Assembly (NCBI RefSeq): GCF_022763345.1
Contig: NZ_JALEGS010000073.1
Span: 1-64,000, forward strand
Reading direction: 5' to 3'
DNA: 64,000 nt
DNA from: Phaeodactylibacter sp.
GTDB lineage: Bacteria > Bacteroidota > Bacteroidia > Chitinophagales > Saprospiraceae
The first letter of the stretch is position 1. Each line of letters starts with the position of its first letter. This document shows positions 41,199 to 50,302 of this stretch, piece by piece. Made by a program: the position numbers and the translations under genes. The notes beneath the pieces were generated by a model. It saw only the letters and a program-made list of their open reading frames with translations, searched no databases and was not told where the DNA came from.

Positions 41199-42647
41199 TT
41201 ACTGCAGCAATACCTTCAGGGTATGTGCACCATGCTCTCCGGTGATGCGTAAGGCATAGAGCCCGCCGGGCAGACTACCGGGCCGGCTGAATTCCAGCTG
41301 CTGACGCCCTTTGCTTAGCGCGTGCGTCCCAAAATCAGCAACCTGCTGCCCATTGAGATTCCAAAGTGAAAAATGAGCCGGTGCCACTGCCTCAGGCAAT
41401 TCTATGTCCACCCCAATTGTGTTTTGGGCAGGCTGTGGAAATACGGACACCTGCGCGCCTTCCACCCATTCCGTCACACTTACCGGATTGAGGCAGTCGA
41501 GGTTGACGGGCTCTAATTGCTGATTGGCAGCGCAGTTGTCGCCCATGCCTTCAAAAACAAACAGGCCTTCCTGCATGTCAGAGACCAGGATATTGCCGGA
41601 GGGAAGAAGCGGATAGATACCCCAGGCGCCTTTATAGCTTGTACCATTAGGCTCGTTAGAGGTATCGTAGTACAGCACTTTCTCCGGGTTGCCCGGGTCT
41701 GAAATATCGTACACCACGATACCATCGTAGTAATAAGACACGTACAGGTAGTCGCATGCCACAATCTGATTGTGGGTAATGCTCGTCGGGTTATTAGTTT
41801 CGGCATCGAAGGTACCGGTCACTTCAGGTTCACAGGGATCACTCACGTCAATGGCTTTGATATCATAACCGTGGTTTTCATCGGCCATATAGTAATACTG
41901 CCCGTCATCCGTCAGCCAGCCGGAGTGGTTGTAGCCCCGGAACGGATAGTCGGTGATGGTGCTGATGGTTTCCGGGTTGAAAGGGTCCGAAAAGTCGACC
42001 ATGGCAAATCCGGATCCGCCTGCGTTCAGAAAAGCTATGCCGTCACGCACGTACCCATCGTGAATATGCCCGACATTCAGCCCGCCGAAATTGTTGTACT
42101 CACCGATGTAGTCAAGGTTGAGCGGGTCAGAAATGTCGTATACCCGTAATGCAGAATAGTTTTGTGGCCCGCCATTCATGGCAAATCCATACAATTTGGC
42201 ATGGGTTGTATCAATGAAGATATTGTGTGCCGTTTGGATACGGGTCGGCGCATCATAGGCAACGATTACGGTGTCCGGCAGCTGTGTGATGTCCATAATT
42301 TGCAGACTGCTTTGCCCTTCGTCGCATACGGCGTAGAGGTAACCCTTATAATCATGATAATCGCGGTGGATGATAACCGGCCCCTGTGCAGCGCCCGCCA
42401 CAAAGTGCGCTTCAAAGGGCTGCGTGGGGTCCGTTACATCTATGAAGTGCGTCCCTGCGGTAGACCCAAGGACAGCGTATTCGTGCCCGTTGACAGCGAG
42501 GCCCCAGATTTCATTGTAGATGTTGTTGTAAAAGGCTGATCCAACCAAATCAGGGTCACTCCAGGTACCCAGCAGGTTGGCTTCTTCCTGTGCAGACAGG
42601 ATAGAAAAGCCTATGCACAGGGTAATCGTTAGTAGCTTGATCTTCAT
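41199..42647 (-). CDS. Choice-of-anchor-B/LVIVD-repeat protein, T9SS-exported
   Basis: A 482-aa secreted protein. It has a signal peptide (LLTITLCIGFSILSAQ) and a seven-bladed-like beta-propeller of LVIVD-type repeats (EYAVLGSTAGTHFIDVTDP, SSLQIMDITQLPDTV, YDISDPLNLDYIGEYNNFGG, FAMVDFSDPFNP, GIVVYDISDPGNPEKVLY). The extended C-terminal tail begins VFPQPAQNTIGVDIEL and ends in a T9SS type-A domain. This matches the choice-of-anchor-B family. It is surface-located or secreted; ligand unknown. The start at 42647 gives the signal peptide; a start at 42677 would be out of place. Confidence 0.88.
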   Translation of the reverse strand: MKIKLLTITLCIGFSILSAQEEANLLGTWSDPDLVGSAFYNNIYNEIWGLAVNGHEYAVLGSTAGTHFIDVTDPTQPFEAHFVAGAAQGPVIIHRDYHDYKGYLYAVCDEGQSSLQIMDITQLPDTVIVAYDAPTRIQTAHNIFIDTTHAKLYGFAMNGGPQNYSALRVYDISDPLNLDYIGEYNNFGGLNVGHIHDGYVRDGIAFLNAGGSGFAMVDFSDPFNPETISTITDYPFRGYNHSGWLTDDGQYYYMADENHGYDIKAIDVSDPCEPEVTGTFDAETNNPTSITHNQIVACDYLYVSYYYDGIVVYDISDPGNPEKVLYYDTSNEPNGTSYKGAWGIYPLLPSGNILVSDMQEGLFVFEGMGDNCAANQQLEPVNLDCLNPVSVTEWVEGAQVSVFPQPAQNTIGVDIELPEAVAPAHFSLWNLNGQQVADFGTHALSKGRQQLEFSRPGSLPGGLYALRITGEHGAHTLKVLLQ

Positions 42648-42718
42648 ACAATTCGCAATTTTAAACGAAAGTAACAATTTTATCCCCTTCTTTCGGTCAA
42701 CTTGCTGACAGAGTACGC

Positions 42719-43954
42719 CTACGGCTTTGGGAATATCGGTTCATGCGACCGCGACCGCTCCAGTTCATACTGATAAAGGATGCGGCCGATCCGTGCCAGA
42801 GCCGGAAAGCCAATCGTATCATACTCATATACCCCATCGTTATAAATCTGATTGGCATTGACATGAAGGTTAGCAGCGACCATGAATTCCACTTTGTTTT
42901 CATAATCCACTACGTAAGCCACATCAGTAAGAAAGCCATAGGCATCGCCCACCTTATTGAAAATGCGGATATGATCTGGTATAACCGCTTTGGAATCGCC
43001 AAACAGAAAAAACTTGACATAGCTGTCCCAACCGGCATACTGCGGATACGCAGGGTAGTCGCTTTCCCGTGGCAGCATGCTCATGTACTTGCGTAAAAAT
43101 TGATAATCAGCCGGGGTAAGGTTGAACCGGCGATGGGCGGGCACCGCTTCCGGAAAAAGTACGGCCTGCAGCATATCGTGCAGTTCCTGCAACCCCACAT
43201 AGTTTTTGTCCCGAAAGTCGAAGGGGGCCGGGACAATTGTACCCTCTCCATCCATAAAGCCCTGACCACGAACTTCCTGCTTTAGCTGCATGGGGCTATT
43301 AAAGCTACTATACACCTCTCCCTGATGGTACAACAGCCTGTTGCCGGCCGCTGAAAACGTTACCGGATTGGTGTAGCGGTTGGACTCTGCGTCGTAGCCC
43401 GGTGCGGAAAGCCGGTGGATGATGCGGGAACGGGTGTAGCCTTTTTCCTGTAGCTTTTCATTCAGATAAGCCTGCCCCAGGAATTCATACAGGCGGTTGT
43501 AGGCATCGTTGTCGCTGACCAGGAAAATCTTTTTTATGTAATGCGCAACCGAGGGCAGCCCTTGCGCTGCTGAGGTATCTGCACGCACGGCCGTTTGTGG
43601 TGTCTGCCCTTTGCCGGTAAACATAGGCGTCTCAGCATCAAGCCCCTGAATGCGCAGTTCATTGAGTTTCTCAAGCGCCAAAAAGGCGATAGGCATTTTA
43701 ACGGTACTTGCCGGATAAAAATACAGATTGGAATCTACGCCCAGGTAGTGGGTGGTAAAGGCAGGCTGATTGTCTTCATCCCGGTCTATTTGGGTGTAAA
43801 TCAGTTGCAGCTGAAACTTTTCCGGAGCCGCCATTATAGCCTGCAAAGTACTGTCCCCGGAATTCCGCAGGAGCTTTTGCAGAAATGCACTGTCCGATTG
43901 GGAAAAGCCATACCGCCCAAACAGCAGTAAGGCAAAAAGAAAAATCTTTTTCAT
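42719..43954 (-). CDS. Class A beta-lactamase-like serine hydrolase
   Basis: A 411-aa exported protein (signal peptide FLFALLLFGRYGFSQ). It has the SxxK nucleophile motif PASTVKMP (Ser83, Lys86) and an SDN motif (Ser147-Asp148-Asn149) as in class A beta-lactamases and penicillin-binding-like serine hydrolases. A KTG-type motif is not obvious near the C-terminus, and the length is above the usual class A size (~290 aa). It could be a beta-lactamase-related hydrolase acting on cell-wall peptides rather than an antibiotic-resistance enzyme. It is 20 bp after the dipeptide epimerase gene, probably an operon. Confidence 0.75.
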   Translation of the reverse strand: MKKIFLFALLLFGRYGFSQSDSAFLQKLLRNSGDSTLQAIMAAPEKFQLQLIYTQIDRDEDNQPAFTTHYLGVDSNLYFYPASTVKMPIAFLALEKLNELRIQGLDAETPMFTGKGQTPQTAVRADTSAAQGLPSVAHYIKKIFLVSDNDAYNRLYEFLGQAYLNEKLQEKGYTRSRIIHRLSAPGYDAESNRYTNPVTFSAAGNRLLYHQGEVYSSFNSPMQLKQEVRGQGFMDGEGTIVPAPFDFRDKNYVGLQELHDMLQAVLFPEAVPAHRRFNLTPADYQFLRKYMSMLPRESDYPAYPQYAGWDSYVKFFLFGDSKAVIPDHIRIFNKVGDAYGFLTDVAYVVDYENKVEFMVAANLHVNANQIYNDGVYEYDTIGFPALARIGRILYQYELERSRSHEPIFPKP

Positions 43955-43974
43955 ACTAAGTTGGTTTTTAAGCT

Positions 43975-44991
43975 TCAGGATTGCCGCAAAGCCGCTCCCG
44001 TACCATTCCGGTTAGGAAATACAATACCATCCGGCCTTACGTCTACTCCGACCGCCGGGTCTTCTTTTAACAAAAGCGCCCCGTCCATATCCACGTAATC
44101 GAGCAGAGGGAGTAGCTGAGCAATCGCAGAAATGCCCACCGAAGACTCCGTCATGCAGCCCACCATCACTTTCAAGCCGAGGCTACGGGCATGCTCTGCC
44201 ATACGGCGTGCCGGGGTAAGCCCTCCGCACTTCATCAGCTTGATGTTGACCCCGTGGAAGAAGCCGTAGCAGCGGGCTACATCCGCTTCACTGTGGCAGC
44301 TTTCATCGGCAATTACCGGGAGTACAGATTCGGCATACACCCGCTTCATGCCCTCCCAGTCTTCGGCTTTGAGGGGCTGTTCGATAAATTCCACGCCCAG
44401 TTCCTTTAGGCGGGGTGCATAGGCAATGGTTTGCTCAGCAGTCCAGGCGGTATTAGCATCAATGCGGAATACAGCATCTGTTTGGGCCCGGAGTGCCTCA
44501 ATAATTTCAAGGTCATGGTCGGTGCCTAGTTTAATTTTGTAAAGCGGCCAGGGCTTTTCAGCCATTTTCGCAGCCATTTCTTCCACGCTCGCTATGCCGA
44601 TGGTATAGTTGGAACGTGGTGTTGTGGCTCGCTCCAGTCCCCAAAGTTCGTACACCGGTGCGCCATGCACCTTGCCAAACAAATCGTGGAGGGCTTCGTC
44701 CAAAGCACAAAGCAGGAAGGGGGCATCTTCCAGATGAGGTTGCAATTGATCCCAAAGGATTTCTGGCGACTCCAGGGGGAGGGCTTCAACGACCGGGCGC
44801 AGTGCTTCCAGGCGTTCGGCCATCTCGCTCAGCGCAACTCCATAGTAGCGGATCTCAGTAGCTTCCCCAAAACCGGAATGTACGCCTTCCGAAAGCTCAA
44901 CGATCAGGCTGGGCGTTGCATCGCGTGAGCCATGGGCAATGGAAAAGGTGTGTTTGAGCGGCAGCTGAAAGGTGTGAATGCGGAGCCTCAT
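43975..44991 (-). CDS. L-Ala-D/L-Glu (dipeptide) epimerase, enolase superfamily
   Basis: A 338-aa cytosolic enolase-superfamily enzyme. The acid-base lysines are in YKIKLGT (Lys152, Lys154), metal ligands Asp178 (FRIDAN), Glu204 (EQPL) and Asp229 (ADES), and a second lysine near 251-254 (NIKLMKCGG). This pattern matches muconate-lactonising-subgroup dipeptide epimerases that convert L-Ala-D-Glu to L-Ala-L-Glu in murein-peptide recycling. Precise substrate specificity cannot be read directly. Divergent from the Rpn-type nuclease gene, 75 bp away. Confidence 0.88.
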   Translation of the reverse strand: MRLRIHTFQLPLKHTFSIAHGSRDATPSLIVELSEGVHSGFGEATEIRYYGVALSEMAERLEALRPVVEALPLESPEILWDQLQPHLEDAPFLLCALDEALHDLFGKVHGAPVYELWGLERATTPRSNYTIGIASVEEMAAKMAEKPWPLYKIKLGTDHDLEIIEALRAQTDAVFRIDANTAWTAEQTIAYAPRLKELGVEFIEQPLKAEDWEGMKRVYAESVLPVIADESCHSEADVARCYGFFHGVNIKLMKCGGLTPARRMAEHARSLGLKVMVGCMTESSVGISAIAQLLPLLDYVDMDGALLLKEDPAVGVDVRPDGIVFPNRNGTGAALRQS

Positions 44992-45016
44992 AAACTTATT
45001 TGTTTGAATTTATTTA

Positions 45017-45047
45017 TTGCACTAGTGCAGTTTTTGTCTTATTTTTG
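45017..45047 (+). promoter_or_regulatory. Promoter of Rpn-type nuclease gene with internal palindrome
   Basis: TTG (45017-45019) and TATTTTTG (45040-45047) are separated by 20 bp, a good Bacteroidota promoter. The ATG is 19 bp downstream of the -7 box. A perfect 12-bp palindrome TGCACTAGTGCA (45018-45029) starts inside the -33 element, a possible repressor site. Confidence 0.6.
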
Positions 45048-45066
45048 GGGTACAATCACTAACGCG

Positions 45067-46032
45067 ATGCCCCGAAAGATCAGAAAAGATATCCTTTGGA
45101 AGGGAATTCTCGAAGACTGTTTTGAGGATTTCTTTGCCTTCTTTTACCCGGACGCAGTTGACTATTTCGACTTTTCCCGTGGTGTAGCCTTTTTAGATAA
45201 GGAGCTGGAAGCCCTTTTTCCGGAAGCTCAGGAGAAAGACCGCATAGCGGATAAACTGGCTAAGGTCTTCACTGCCGACGGCCATGAGGAGTGGGTGCTC
45301 ATACATGTTGAAGTGCAGGGTTATAAAGATGAAGACTTTTCTAAGCGGATGTTCACCTACTTCTACCGTATTTACGACCGGTATCAGGTGCCGGTGCATG
45401 CGATTGCTATACTTACAGATGGGCAGAAATCTTATCATCCTAGGGCATTCGAGTATCATTTTTTAAAGACGCACTTGCAATATGAATTTGATACCTTTAA
45501 ATTAAAGAATTGTACGGCTGCAGATTTTCAGAAAACACCGGACAACCCTTTTTCAATCGCCCTGGAACTGGCTTGGGAGAGTTTCCAAAAACGCCCGGAC
45601 CAGGAACTACTGGAATTGAAACTAACGTTAATTAAAAGATTATTGAAGGCAGGGCACAACCGGCAAAAAGTTTCCCGTGTCATGGACTTCATTAAGTTTT
45701 ACCTAAGCTTTGAGCATATGGAAACAGAACTGCAATTGGATTACCTCATCGATTTAGTCGAAGGCAAAAAAGAGCCCTTCGGCATCCGTGAGCGCATATT
45801 AACTGAGCTCGCCCGGCAGTATAAGGAAGAGGGACTACAGGAAGGGCGCGTGGAAGGGCGCGTGGAAGGGCGCGTGGAAGGGCGTGAAGAGGAACGTGAA
45901 GAGCTTCAAAAAACCTTCGTCCAAAAATTACACGCGAAGGGTTACACTATAGAGGAAATAGCCGATTTCCTGGAGATCACTCCAGAGAAAGTTAAAGCCA
46001 TACTACGTAGCCTTGACCAAACTAAAGGCTAA
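45067..46032 (+). CDS. Rpn-family PD-(D/E)XK nuclease / putative transposase
   Basis: A 321-aa protein. The N-terminal ~130 aa resembles Rpn (RpnA-like) recombination-promoting nucleases: a PD-(D/E)XK-type core with GVAFLDKELEALFPE, then DGHEEWVLIHVEVQGYKD and FTYFYRIYDRYQVPV. The C-terminal part is helical, with an EGRV tandem repeat (45841-45888) and a final motif GYTIEEIADFLEITPEKVKA resembling a DNA-binding helix-turn-helix. The upstream frame to 44932 is rejected. No transposon ends are seen, so it may be a chromosomal nuclease rather than a mobile element. Confidence 0.82.
   Translation: MPRKIRKDILWKGILEDCFEDFFAFFYPDAVDYFDFSRGVAFLDKELEALFPEAQEKDRIADKLAKVFTADGHEEWVLIHVEVQGYKDEDFSKRMFTYFYRIYDRYQVPVHAIAILTDGQKSYHPRAFEYHFLKTHLQYEFDTFKLKNCTAADFQKTPDNPFSIALELAWESFQKRPDQELLELKLTLIKRLLKAGHNRQKVSRVMDFIKFYLSFEHMETELQLDYLIDLVEGKKEPFGIRERILTELARQYKEEGLQEGRVEGRVEGRVEGREEEREELQKTFVQKLHAKGYTIEEIADFLEITPEKVKAILRSLDQTKG
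45841..45888 (+). repeat. 12-bp coding tandem repeat
   Basis: Three exact copies and one variant of a 12-bp unit GAAGGGCGCGTG encode EGRV-EGRV-EGRV-EGRE within the Rpn-type nuclease. Copy number could vary by slippage without changing the frame. Confidence 0.85.
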
Positions 46033-46176
46033 CCCGGTCATAAATGATCGCGTTTAGAAGAATCCCGGCACTTTTACTTTCGGATGTTCGGGAATTAACC
46101 GACTTTTGCTTCCGCAAATAAACTAACGCTTGTTGCCACAAGTATACAAAGCAAGCGACCTAACCAAACCAAAACC

Positions 46177-47604
46177 ATGGAAGCAATCAGCGTATTTGAT
46201 ATGCTTAAAATCGGGGTGGGCCCATCGAGTTCGCACACTTTGGGGCCCTGGCGCGCAGCGGAGCGCTTCTGCAAGTCTCTGCATCAGCAAAATCTATTGC
46301 CCCGCACTGCCAGAGTAGAATGCCATCTTTATGGCTCTCTGGCCCTTACCGGTCGGGGGCATGGCACGGACATTGCCGTCATGTTGGGCCTTAGTGGAAA
46401 AGACCCCGTCACCATCCCCATACCTGAAGTCAAATCTGAACCGAACCGTATTCATACCGAACACCTGCTTTATTTAGATGGGCAGCACCTCATTGCCTTT
46501 AATCCCGACCAGCATATCATCTTCCATTATTCAGAACGCCTGCCGGAACATGCGAACGGTATGACCCTCATCGCCTTTTCAGAGCAGGACGAGATCACCC
46601 TTAAGGAAACCTATTTCTCTGTGGGTGGCGGCTTTGTGGTTAAGGCAGGTGAAACGATAGAAACCGGCACGGTCCAACTGCCCCACCCTATCAATTCCGC
46701 ACGGGAGCTAAGCCAGTACTGCAGGCAGCATGAGGTTGGCATCTGGCAGGTCGTCCTTGACAATGAAAAAGCCTGGCGGGAGGAGGCTCAAATCAAGGCA
46801 GAACTGTTGAAAATATGGGGCGTCATGCGCAATTGCGTTTATCGGGGGTGCCATGAAGAAGGGATGCTGCCCGGCGGACTCGAAGTGACCCGGCGCGCCC
46901 CTGCCCTATTCCAAAAGCTGGTCCTCCCCTGCGAATACAATAATGCCGATGAGTGGCTGCAATGCCTGGTACAGTGCGATTTCAAATTTTCTAAAATCCT
47001 AAAATGGATAGGCTGCTTCGCCATGGCCGTCAATGAAGAAAATGCAAGCTTCAGCCGTATCGTCACCGCGCCAACAAATGGTGCCGCCGGGGTCATCCCA
47101 GCCGTACTCATGTACTACGTTTGCTTTTCTGAAAAGGAAAAGGTAACCGAAGAGGATATCGTCCGCTTTCTGCTTGTGGCCGGAGAGATTGGCAGCCTAT
47201 TCAAAAAAGGGGCGACCATTTCGGCAGCTATGGGCGGGTGCCAGGCTGAAATCGGGGTGTCCTCTGCAATGGCAGCGGCAGCGCTGACTGAAGGCCTCGG
47301 CGGCACTGTGGCTCAGGCTCTGATGGCGGCAGAAATTGCCATGGAACACCACCTCGGGCTCACCTGCGATCCGATCGGAGGGCTGGTCCAAATCCCCTGC
47401 ATAGAGCGCAACAGCATGGGCGCCATCAAGGCAATTACCGCAGCGAATATTGCTCTCGAAAGCGACCCGGAAAAAGCCAAAGTCCACCTCGATGAATGCA
47501 TCAAAACGATGTGGGAGACCGCTCAGGATATGAACCACAAGTACAAAGAAACGTCCCAGGGTGGCCTGGCTGTGAATATTTCTATCAAGGTCCCGGAGTG
47601 TTAG
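46177..47604 (+). CDS. sdaA: L-serine ammonia-lyase (iron-sulfur type)
   Basis: A 475-aa single-chain serine dehydratase that deaminates L-serine to pyruvate. The N-terminal domain starts EAISVFDMLKIGVGPSSSHT; the C-terminal catalytic part has the [4Fe-4S] ligand cysteines within GGCQAEIG, LTCDPIGG and QIPCIERNS. Alpha and beta chains are fused as in E. coli SdaA. A TACTTTCG -7-like element lies about 95 bp upstream. It is transcribed alone, before the bifunctional nuclease gene. Confidence 0.93.
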   Translation: MEAISVFDMLKIGVGPSSSHTLGPWRAAERFCKSLHQQNLLPRTARVECHLYGSLALTGRGHGTDIAVMLGLSGKDPVTIPIPEVKSEPNRIHTEHLLYLDGQHLIAFNPDQHIIFHYSERLPEHANGMTLIAFSEQDEITLKETYFSVGGGFVVKAGETIETGTVQLPHPINSARELSQYCRQHEVGIWQVVLDNEKAWREEAQIKAELLKIWGVMRNCVYRGCHEEGMLPGGLEVTRRAPALFQKLVLPCEYNNADEWLQCLVQCDFKFSKILKWIGCFAMAVNEENASFSRIVTAPTNGAAGVIPAVLMYYVCFSEKEKVTEEDIVRFLLVAGEIGSLFKKGATISAAMGGCQAEIGVSSAMAAAALTEGLGGTVAQALMAAEIAMEHHLGLTCDPIGGLVQIPCIERNSMGAIKAITAANIALESDPEKAKVHLDECIKTMWETAQDMNHKYKETSQGGLAVNISIKVPEC

Positions 47605-47683
47605 ACCTACTAATTGACCAGTTGTGCAACAAACCGGCGCTCTGACTGTATAGATAAGTACCACATCAGAAAAGCGCAATTCC

Positions 47684-48286
47684 ATGGATAAGATACCACT
47701 CCGAATACTAGGCCAGGCAAAAAGCGACTCTACACCCGAACACTTCATCATCATCCTTGAAGATGGTAAAGAATCCCGGCGGCTACCTATTGTTATTGGG
47801 CCCTATGAGGCACAGGCTATCGCCATTGGGCTGGAGGGTATTAGCGTGGGCCGGCCGATGACGCATGACCTCCTGAAGAATACCATCGCTGCCTTCCAGG
47901 GGGAGCTCAAAGAAGTGGTCATTGACCGTATCGAAGAGGGCGTATTCCATGCCAGACTACAATGCGAAGATGCTTCAAATCAACAGTTTTCCATTGATGC
48001 GCGCTCTTCAGACGCCATCGCTATGGCCGTTCGCTTCGACTGCCCAATCTATACGTACGAACCCGTTCTTTCTGAAGCGGCCTTGCCAGCAGAGGATACC
48101 GAAATCATTTACGAAGGCGATGCCCAAGAGCCCGAACCAGTCCCTACTCAACCCGACCCCAACAAGGCCCTACACGAATATTCAAAACAGGAACTGGAGA
48201 CTTTTCTGGAACGTGCACTTGAACGGGAAGACTACGAAAGCGCAGCAAAACTTCGCGACACCATCAATAACAAATCCAACAACTAA
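47684..48286 (+). CDS. Bifunctional nuclease (DUF151) with C-terminal UVR motif
   Basis: A 200-aa protein of the BFN/DUF151 family (PIVIGPYEAQAIAIGLEGI, then IDARSSDAIAMAVRFDCPI), which has DNase and RNase activity in characterised plant members. The C-terminal ~40 aa is a UvrB/UvrC motif (FLERALEREDYESAAKLRD), as in several bacterial homologs, likely a protein-binding hairpin. It converges with pdeM and their stop codons overlap by 4 bp. A cytosolic nucleic-acid or repair role is inferred. Confidence 0.85.
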   Translation: MDKIPLRILGQAKSDSTPEHFIIILEDGKESRRLPIVIGPYEAQAIAIGLEGISVGRPMTHDLLKNTIAAFQGELKEVVIDRIEEGVFHARLQCEDASNQQFSIDARSSDAIAMAVRFDCPIYTYEPVLSEAALPAEDTEIIYEGDAQEPEPVPTQPDPNKALHEYSKQELETFLERALEREDYESAAKLRDTINNKSNN

Positions 48287-48957
48287 AAAACCTTCAACAC
48301 ACGCTCCTCCGCCAGTACGTACACCTGGTCTCCCGCCCTGGGCTTGATCACCGCTGTCCCGGTAAATGCCCCAAATGCAGGAAGTAAGACCTGCTGTGCA
48401 CCAAACCAAAAACAGGGCAGTCGCATACGCTGCCGCCCCATACCTTCCAAAACTACGCCCGGATGTATATGGCCTGCCAGATTGCAGTATGCTTCCGGGA
48501 CTTCCTCCATGGGATGATGCGACAGTAGAAAAGGGCCCACCATGTAAGGCTCTTCATGCACTTGCAATCGCGCGGCCCGGTAAGCTTCAGGGCTAAGAAT
48601 ATCGTGATTGCCGACCACCAGCTCAAAACTAATGTGGTCATACTGCCCAGTCAGGGCGATCAGTTCCTCCCAATCTGCATTATAATCACTATGGAAAAGG
48701 TCGCCCAAAAACAAGACTCTATCCGGCTGAAAATCCCATAACAAACTCATGATCCGGTCCCAATTCTCCTGCCCTACCGATACAGGTACGGCAATCCCTG
48801 CTTTCCTGAAGTGTTGCGCTTTGCCCAGGTGCAGGTCGGCGATCAAAAGAGCGGCTTCTTCTTCCCAGTACACCGCACGAAAAGGGTGCAGCCAGAAGTG
48901 CTGCCCCTTAATCTCATGCAATTGGATTCCCTTGATTTGGCTCAGGTTATCGTTCAT
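48283..48957 (-). CDS. pdeM: Ligase-associated DNA-damage-response endonuclease PdeM
   Basis: A 224-aa metallophosphoesterase. Metal and catalytic motifs are IADLHLGK (Asp41, His43), FLGDLFHSD, VGNHD and AGHIHPG. This matches the PdeM subgroup found with ATP-dependent ligases and a DEXH helicase. Here the ligase and exonuclease partners are absent, and a T9SS-exported esterase gene is inserted between pdeM (6-bp gap) and the helicase. Its stop overlaps that of the convergent nuclease gene. Confidence 0.87.
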   Translation of the reverse strand: MNDNLSQIKGIQLHEIKGQHFWLHPFRAVYWEEEAALLIADLHLGKAQHFRKAGIAVPVSVGQENWDRIMSLLWDFQPDRVLFLGDLFHSDYNADWEELIALTGQYDHISFELVVGNHDILSPEAYRAARLQVHEEPYMVGPFLLSHHPMEEVPEAYCNLAGHIHPGVVLEGMGRQRMRLPCFWFGAQQVLLPAFGAFTGTAVIKPRAGDQVYVLAEERVLKVF

Positions 48958-48963
48958 CGTGGC

Positions 48964-50214
48964 TTACTGAATCACAATACGTTGCCTTACCGCAGCGCCG
49001 TGATTAGCAGAAGGGCGCAGCTCAATTACATATACGCCTGGTGGCAATGCGGGCAAATCGATCAATTCCGTCGTACCTGCAGTAACAACCTGCTCTGCTA
49101 CAGACACGCCACTTATACTAAACAACCGAAATTGCACTGCCCCGGTATAACCTTCTACTATCAGGCGGAGTGGCTGTTGCGCGGGAAGCGGATTGGGAAA
49201 AGCACGGACGCTAAACAAGGGCTCCAAAGTCTTTGCATCTGAGATTTCACCACAAATCTGGTCAGCCAGAAACGTAGCCGTTGCCGCTTCCACCTCTGCC
49301 TCATACTGGTCCGCATTGCTCGTGAAGTAGCTAACGTGCCCGTTGCCCGGATAGGTAATCAGCCGGCTTTCCACGCCCACTGCTTCTGCCTGTTGGTCCA
49401 TACTGAAGCTGCCTTCCAAATAGACCAGCACGATCGGACCCGCGAAGACCAGACCATTTCCATACACCACTACGCCATCGCCCTCGTCGTGCACACTGAA
49501 TTGTGGTGGGTCATTGGCATCTATAAAGCTGGCATCCTTGAGCGCGCCGGAATAGTTGACCAACCCAGCTACCGAAGAACTGTACTGATAGTTATCGCTG
49601 CTATTGCCTTCAATGCCGCCGTTATTCGCAATGATGTTCTGAAGGTAGTTTGGAATATCGTCGGTCTCATCCAAATGGGCAACGTGGGCAGCTGTGATTG
49701 CCCCCGCAGAGATACCACCGGCAAAAATCAGATTGGTATCCACCCGGAACTGATTGGAGGTTGCTGCATCCTCCCTTAAGTATCGGATGGCGGCTTTCAT
49801 ATCACCAATCGCCTTGACCACCACATCGTGCATTTGATTGGAATCCAAAGGAATGCCAGCGTCAAAAAGGCGGTAGTCAATGGTGGCTGCCACGTAACCC
49901 TTGCGGGCCAGTGCCCGGCACAGCCCATCAAGATCCTCCCGCTGGCCAAACACAAATGCGCCTCCGAAGGCCATCACCAACGTTGGGCGCACCGATGCCG
50001 TATCTCCCTCCGGCTCATACACGTCCATAAATAAATCCTGGGAATTGCCGCCAATGGTTGTATTGGACCCAAACTGAACCCCGGTCGTTACAGTCACCGC
50101 ATCAAATACATCCTGCCGGTAGCGTTCGCCATCGCAGCTGGAGTAGTCTTGTGAAAAGAGAAGCGTAGCGCCGGTTAGAACCAGCATCCAAGTGAGTAGA
50201 TGTCTTTCCTGCAT
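48964..50214 (-). CDS. T9SS-exported alpha/beta-hydrolase esterase
   Basis: A 416-aa secreted protein. It has a signal peptide (LLTWMLVLTGATLLFSQ) and a carboxylesterase/acetyl-xylan-esterase-like domain with nucleophile elbow GISAG (in FAGGISAGAIT), a likely catalytic His in YPGNGHVSYF, and HSL-family-like YVAATIDYRLF. The C-terminal T9SS type-A tail (FPNPLPAQQPLRL...GVYVIELRP) directs it out of the cell. The ATG at 50214 is chosen for the signal peptide. Its place between repair genes is unexpected; substrate unknown. Confidence 0.85.
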   Translation of the reverse strand: MQERHLLTWMLVLTGATLLFSQDYSSCDGERYRQDVFDAVTVTTGVQFGSNTTIGGNSQDLFMDVYEPEGDTASVRPTLVMAFGGAFVFGQREDLDGLCRALARKGYVAATIDYRLFDAGIPLDSNQMHDVVVKAIGDMKAAIRYLREDAATSNQFRVDTNLIFAGGISAGAITAAHVAHLDETDDIPNYLQNIIANNGGIEGNSSDNYQYSSSVAGLVNYSGALKDASFIDANDPPQFSVHDEGDGVVVYGNGLVFAGPIVLVYLEGSFSMDQQAEAVGVESRLITYPGNGHVSYFTSNADQYEAEVEAATATFLADQICGEISDAKTLEPLFSVRAFPNPLPAQQPLRLIVEGYTGAVQFRLFSISGVSVAEQVVTAGTTELIDLPALPPGVYVIELRPSANHGAAVRQRIVIQ

Positions 50215-50302
50215 GTCGTTTGTATTTAGTAGGCTAATCTTATTTCCGAAAGGTATCATTTTTGTGGCGCTCTCCAAGGCTGAATTTTGACGCCGGCACG
50301 TC

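Noticed and set aside
45067..46032. Rpn-type gene as evidence of an active transposon
   Set aside because: No inverted terminal repeats, target-site duplication or partner genes are seen around it.
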